A stretch of DNA of 64,000 nt, taken from Magicicada septendecula (taxonomy: Eukaryota; Arthropoda; Insecta; Hemiptera; Cicadidae). The position numbers were made by a program, and so were the translations under genes. Under the pieces are notes generated by a model, which saw only the letters and a program-made list of their open reading frames with translations, was not told where the DNA came from and did not search any database. Shown piece after piece: positions 62,870-64,000 of the stretch. The first letter of the stretch is position 1, and each line of letters starts with the position of its first letter. The stretch covers positions 319,485,986-319,549,985 of the forward strand of contig CM068367.1 in NCBI GenBank assembly GCA_034769895.1, written 5' to 3'.

Positions 62870-64000
62870 AATTTCAGTAAGAAAGACCAAAACCTTTAAA
62901 GACCACGGTTTTGGTCTTTCTTACTGAAATTGTCAGTGAATACTCTCTTGCCACTTCTTGTAATTGAAACATACCTATTTGTAAATCATCCTCATTTTCT
63001 TGAATAAGAACTCTGTCGTCCGCATATAGAAGGGAATCCATCCAAATTGATTTGTTAAGCTCTATTCTCTCGAAGTGATTCTGGATTTCCATGCTCTCAA
63101 CATGTCGTCAATGTATATAAACAAGCTTGGGGTAACACAGCATCATTGCCTAACTCCCTTATTTCTTGGAATGTCACCTGAGAGCCTACCATTCAGGTCC
63201 AGGACTACAGGTGTACTTTTCTAAGGATCTTAACTGAATTTTTTAAATGATGTGTTTATCCTCTTCTATCCATATTCTATCTTGACGACATAACTTTTGA
63301 CGGTCCACATTATCAAATGCTTTTTCAAGATCAACAAAAGTGATATGCGTTTCCTGGTTACAGGCCTACTCCCCCCTTTTCTCCATTATCTGTCGTAACA
63401 CAAACAATGCATCCACAGTCGACCAACCCTTTCTAAAACCCATTCGCTTTTCAAGAAGTAATGCATCTGTAATGGCTCTTAATCTCTGATTGAGAATTCT
63501 TGAATATATTTTGTACATTGGGTCCAGCAAGCTTGTAATATATTTTATTGATATTAAAGATTCCTGGTACTTTCATCCTCCAATCCATAAACTTTAAAAA
63601 CTAGTTCATTATTTTGTTGTTGCTGACCAAAATCATTGTTTTTCCATCGCTTATGTAACTGTATATTTGATGTCAAAAGAAAATGATCTGAAAAAATGTC
63701 ATACCCCCTCCAGGCTCTTGTATCTTAAATTTATGATACTAGCTTCTTATTAACTATTATATAATCTATAATTGATCTAGAACCTCTCGCCGACCAGGTA
63801 TATTTATGAATATACTTTTTCATAAAAAATCCATTAGTTATCTTTAGATCATTGTGTGTCACAAATTCCCTGAGTCTTTCACCGTTTCTGTTTAATGTTG
63901 GCTCTCCATGCGGCCCTATAAGTTTTGGAATGAGATTACTGCCAACTCTAGCCTTATACGTGTCAATTATTTTTTGTAGCCTTTGATAGAATAGAGTTGT
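62870..64000 (-). pseudogene. LINE remnant: endonuclease and RT pieces, runs off the window edge
   Basis: From the right edge leftwards on the minus strand: endonuclease residues KLIGPHGEPTLNRNGERL (about 63868-63922) and KYTWSARGSRSIIDYIIV (about 63755-63812); a collapsed middle; RT residues ANGFRKGWSTVD-like near 63410-63450, ITFVDLEKAFDNVD-like near 63295-63340; and the catalytic block DSLLYADDRVLIQENEDDL (62980-63036, YADD) followed by ISVRKTKTVVF. Frame breaks are numerous and part of the endonuclease-RT linker is missing. It resembles the 48-51 kb LINE in domain order but is a different, older lineage. Confidence 0.85.

Overview
This window is eukaryotic nuclear DNA from an arthropod, most likely an insect with a large, repeat-rich genome. 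A cockroach-like or other polyneopteran host is possible, but that is only an inference. The evidence is AT-rich sequence with long empty stretches, many long microsatellites, spliced hAT transposase exons, and a mobile-element set (Ty3/gypsy, RTE-like LINEs, Penelope-like elements, hAT, Helentron-like elements, a tRNA-derived SINE) typical of insects. I recognise no conventional host protein gene. Nearly all coding similarity is mobile-element debris, plus one compact cluster at 51.7-53.5 kb that looks virus-derived.

Layout. 1-2082 is the 3' part of a Ty3/gypsy pol gene (RT end, RNase H, integrase) broken by one amber codon, followed by about 2.1 kb of probable 3' LTR and flank. 4233-8509 is a complete 4.28-kb hAT element with a perfect 8-bp target duplication and a decayed, spliced transposase. 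8.5-31 kb is mostly empty DNA with microsatellites, a ~90-bp-arm palindrome (12.3 kb), a Penelope-derived foldback (16.5 kb), a Penelope 3' fragment (19.4 kb), and LINE fragments at 10.4, 24.3, 25.7 and 27.9 kb. 30360-31037 is a short non-autonomous hAT element with a perfect 8-bp duplication, followed at once by another Penelope fragment carrying GIY-YIG endonuclease remains.

32-48 kb is again sparse. It holds a triplet microsatellite (37.6 kb), a LINE tail (38.3 kb), a Helentron/HINE-like element with eight ~160-bp internal repeats (38865-40568), a 12-copy 36-bp minisatellite (41.4 kb), LINE tails at 43.3 and 45.1 kb, and a tRNA-derived SINE (45.6 kb). 48020-51210 is an almost full-length RTE-like LINE on the minus strand with a 10-bp target duplication. 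51.67-53.59 kb carries three closely packed plus-strand reading frames with TATA boxes and a polyadenylation signal; two of them are frameshifted. I cannot assign them to a family. They are the best candidate here for something undescribed, probably an endogenised viral segment. 53882-56180 is a LINE tail split by a truncated hAT element (54219-56081).

58664-60751 is a second copy of the Helentron-like element with five internal repeats, apparently interrupted by about 800 bp of foreign sequence. 62.67-64.0 kb is a LINE remnant on the minus strand whose 3' part also occurs inverted.

The elements do not form a pathway. Their value is as a fossil record: several insertions can be dated relative to each other by nesting, and six have direct repeats that fix their boundaries.
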